Positions 5,564 to 6,559 of a stretch of 6,559 nt of DNA are shown one piece after another (positions within the stretch are counted from its first letter, which is position 1; each line of letters begins with the position of its first letter). Origin of the DNA: BOKV01 sp041987205 (GTDB taxonomy: Bacteria; Pseudomonadota; Alphaproteobacteria; Rhizobiales; Rhizobiaceae); contig JBHIWX010000143.1 of assembly GCA_041987205.1 (NCBI GenBank), forward strand, positions 1 to 6,559, read 5' to 3'. The position numbers and the translations under genes were made by a program. The notes beneath the pieces are model-generated. The model searched no databases. It saw only the letters and a list, made by a program, of their open reading frames with translations, and was not told where the DNA came from.

Positions 5564-5854
5564 TTACCTGCAATAGGTGCCGGTATTGGTGTAGACGCCC
5601 GGCACCGGATCGCGCTCGCCGGCCAGGGTCTGGTCGGTGAGATCGGTGCTGCCCGGATTGACGCCATCACGCAGTGCTGCGCAACTCGACGACGACGCGG
5701 ACCGCTCGACAAATGCTGGCGCCGCTACCGACGCCCCGGTGTTGTAGAAACCGGGAATCGTTTCGTCGCCGGAGACAGGGTTGACCATCTGGGCGAGCGC
5801 GGGGCCCGCTGCGAAAGCCGCAACCATACCGGCGAGAACCATTTTCTTCAGCAT
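5564..5854 (-). CDS. Small predicted exported protein with a duplicated PG-Y-NTG motif, function unknown
   Basis: I do not recognise this 96-residue protein. Residues 1-21 (MLKKMVLAGM, then VAAFAAGPALA) form a textbook Sec signal peptide, with two lysines, a hydrophobic core and a likely cleavage after PALA-Q. This leaves a mature chain of about 75 residues in the periplasm or outside. The mature part contains two related segments: SGDETIPGFYNTG at 28-40 and AGERDPVPGVYTNTG at 78-92. A Ser/Ala-rich linker and VNPGSTDL lie between them. It has only two cysteines, Cys58 and Cys95, which could form one disulfide. The ATG at 5854 has AGGAG seven bases upstream (5866-5862), the best ribosome-binding site in the window, which supports real translation. 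There are no membrane segments apart from the signal. It converges on adenosine kinase across 129 bases, with a terminator hairpin between them. An AT-rich patch about 70-95 bases upstream (5924-5949) may hold its promoter. Confidence 0.75.
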   Translation of the reverse strand: MLKKMVLAGMVAAFAAGPALAQMVNPVSGDETIPGFYNTGASVAAPAFVERSASSSSCAALRDGVNPGSTDLTDQTLAGERDPVPGVYTNTGTYCR

Positions 5855-5975
5855 TGAAGTACTCCTGCTTGCGTTGAACGAAGGGCCGATGCCCTCCGCG
5901 CTCCCCAGCACGACTCATGTAGGTATTGCATTAGAGAAAACTTATTTAGCCGGCTGCGACATCGGCGCGCAGGAG

Positions 5976-5991
5976 ATACGCAAGTGCGTAT
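5976..5991. repeat. Perfect inverted repeat ATACGCA-AG-TGCGTAT
   Basis: Seven bases on each side match exactly around a two-base centre. It lies upstream of the small exported protein gene, about 120 bases from its start, in an otherwise unexplained stretch. The symmetry with a near-zero centre suggests a dimeric protein site rather than an RNA hairpin, but nothing identifies a regulator. Confidence 0.35.
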
Positions 5992-6084
5992 TCTGGCCGC
6001 ACCGTTCGCGATTCGGAAGGAAACGCCCGAAGCGAGCAAATCGCCGCCATGCAAGGAAACCTCCCGCCCTCCGTGGCAGCGCAA

Positions 6085-6105
6085 GCTTCCGCGACGAGCG
6101 GAAGC
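6085..6105. repeat. Strong hairpin GCTTCCGC-GACGA-GCGGAAGC
   Basis: Bases 6085-6092 and 6098-6105 form a perfect eight-base stem with a five-base loop. Flanking GCGC (6079-6082) and GCGC (6109-6113 region) could extend it across small internal loops. There is no T-run on either side that would make it a standard intrinsic terminator. Confidence 0.4.
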
Positions 6106-6243
6106 GTCAGCGCGTGAACGGACGTCGGGACGGAGGCCCGGCGGAGGCAAAATAACCAAGCATCATTATCCACTCGACCGGTTCCGGCCAGCGTCATGAC
6201 CCATGCGGCCTTCCGGCCACAAAGTGCAAACCGCAGGGCGACG

Positions 6244-6346
6244 CGCGCCTCTTGGCCTGGCTGTGTGCTACCCTCGTCACCCTGCGCAGAGATTTGATGT
6301 CACAACCGGGCTTCACAGGCACACTGCCCGGCCGCGCCTCTTGGCC
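6244..6346 (+). repeat. 14-base direct repeat pair CGCGCCTCTTGGCC
   Basis: The identical 14-mer occurs at 6244-6257 and 6333-6346, starts 89 bases apart. The second copy forms the loop and part of the stem of the hairpin at 6315-6355. The flanks differ, so this is not a longer tandem duplication. Confidence 0.45.
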
Positions 6347-6357
6347 GGCGCCTGTTT
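6315..6357 (+). terminator. Two-tier hairpin followed by TTT, terminator-like
   Basis: The outer stem is ACAGGC (6315-6320) with GCCTGT (6350-6355). The inner stem is CCGGCC (6328-6333) with GGCCGG (6343-6348) and loop GCGCCTCTT. The outer stem runs into TTTCC on the + strand. No gene immediately upstream on the + strand needs a terminator, so it could serve an unannotated RNA or be a repeat element. Confidence 0.3.
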
Positions 6358-6370
6358 CCTGATCCGTTAC

Positions 6371-6403
6371 CCCATCACCCTTCGACATAGCTCGGGGTGA
6401 GGG
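6371..6403. repeat. Short intergenic palindromic element (CACCCTTCGA...GGGGTGAGGG type)
   Basis: TCACCC (6375-6380) pairs with GGGTGA (6395-6400). CCC (6371-6373) and GGG (6401-6403) extend the stem past a bulged A at 6374. The inner CTTCGACATAGCTCG resembles the CACCCTTCGACAAGCTCAGGGTG palindrome that I remember as recurring between genes in many alphaproteobacterial genomes. That resemblance is from memory and was not checked. Confidence 0.4.
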
Positions 6404-6528
6404 CGGAGCAGGCGGGATTCCGTCCATAAGCCGCCCACGTCGTGCCCCTTCGGGCCGGCGCGAACTTGCCGCTCTGCCGTCGCGGTCCATCCGTCCGTCG
6501 GCGTACGTCCGTCGTTTGCCAGACCGCG

Positions 6529-6559
6529 ATGGAGGGAAGGATAAGGTCGGGGTGGAAAG
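6529..6559 (+). CDS. Possible start of a gene running out of the window
   Basis: ATG at 6529 opens a frame reading M-E-G-R-I-R-S-G-W-K that is still open at the last base. No good ribosome-binding site precedes it: the upstream bases are TTTGCCAGACCGCG. The following GGAGGGAAGG (6531-6540) looks more like a ribosome-binding site for a start beyond the window, or may simply be purine-rich DNA. Ten codons are too few to identify anything. Confidence 0.12.
   Translation, partial: MEGRIRSGWK

Larger units (their letters stand above)
5855..6559. other. 705-base region with no supportable gene; several hairpins and short repeats
   Basis: No reading frame here looks like a known protein or has both a plausible start and normal composition. 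The short frames on both strands are rich in Arg, Cys, Pro or Ser in the way shadow frames of GC-rich noncoding DNA are. The first part should contain the promoter and leader of the small exported protein, with an AT-rich patch at 5924-5949. Further right are inverted repeats at 5976-5991, 6085-6105, 6315-6355 and 6371-6403, and direct repeats at 6244/6333, 6182/6211 and 6492/6506. I found no tRNA, rRNA or known riboswitch by eye. The last 31 bases could begin a gene (ATG at 6529) that continues outside the window. Confidence 0.5.

Noticed and set aside
5940..6020. tRNA-like pieces (ATACGCA/TGCGTAT arm and a GTTCGCGATTC resembling a T-loop)
   Set aside because: The arms cannot be arranged into acceptor, D, anticodon and T stems with tRNA spacing, and no CCA-ready acceptor stem is present.
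5848..6197. Short minus-strand frames of 83 and 103 codons upstream of the small exported protein
   Set aside because: Cys/Arg/Ser-rich translations without motifs, overlapping each other in different frames and crossing the palindrome at 5976-5991. No supporting ribosome-binding site.
1..6559. CRISPR array, insertion sequence, phage, plasmid or defence genes
   Set aside because: No regularly spaced repeats, no transposase, integrase, replication or toxin-antitoxin proteins are visible. The coding content is housekeeping.

Overview
The window reads as chromosomal housekeeping DNA of an alphaproteobacterium, most likely of the order Hyphomicrobiales (Rhizobiales, Mesorhizobium/Phyllobacteriaceae-like). 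This rests on the high G+C, the strong G/C third-position bias, and the combination of an alphaproteobacterial DUF2244 membrane protein divergent from nth, an EI24/CysZ-type membrane protein and a PfkB-type adenosine kinase. The taxonomic call is recognition by eye, not a database result.

Layout. Bases 1-134 hold the end of a reading frame matching the NADPH-binding core of DXP reductoisomerase (Dxr). It stops far too early for that family, so it is a remnant, a frame-broken gene or an assembly edge. A strong dyad (141-167) follows. Two small PaaI-type hotdog thioesterases lie in tandem on the + strand (251-691, 699-1118), almost certainly one transcript. They converge on a minus-strand AraC-HTH/O6-alkylguanine-DNA alkyltransferase fusion (1115-1975), with the two stop codons interlocked. 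Upstream of that on the same strand is DUF2244 (2067-2597), which diverges from nth (endonuclease III, 2636-3388) across only 38 bases. nth converges, with a 3-base gap, on an EI24/CysZ-like membrane protein (3392-4099, probable TTG start). A 339-base divergent spacer carrying a perfect 17-base dyad separates that gene from adenosine kinase (4439-5434). A small exported protein of unknown function (5564-5854, minus) converges on adenosine kinase, with a hairpin terminator between them. Bases 5855-6559 contain no gene I can support, but several inverted and direct repeats.

How the genes relate. nth repairs oxidised pyrimidines and the HTH-alkyltransferase repairs O6-alkylguanine, so two DNA-repair activities flank DUF2244. 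The thioesterases, the membrane protein and adenosine kinase (purine salvage) look like ordinary metabolic neighbours. I do not see a phage, plasmid, CRISPR, toxin-antitoxin or other defence system. The least explained items are the Dxr fragment, the small secreted protein with a duplicated motif, and the hairpin-rich gene-free right end.
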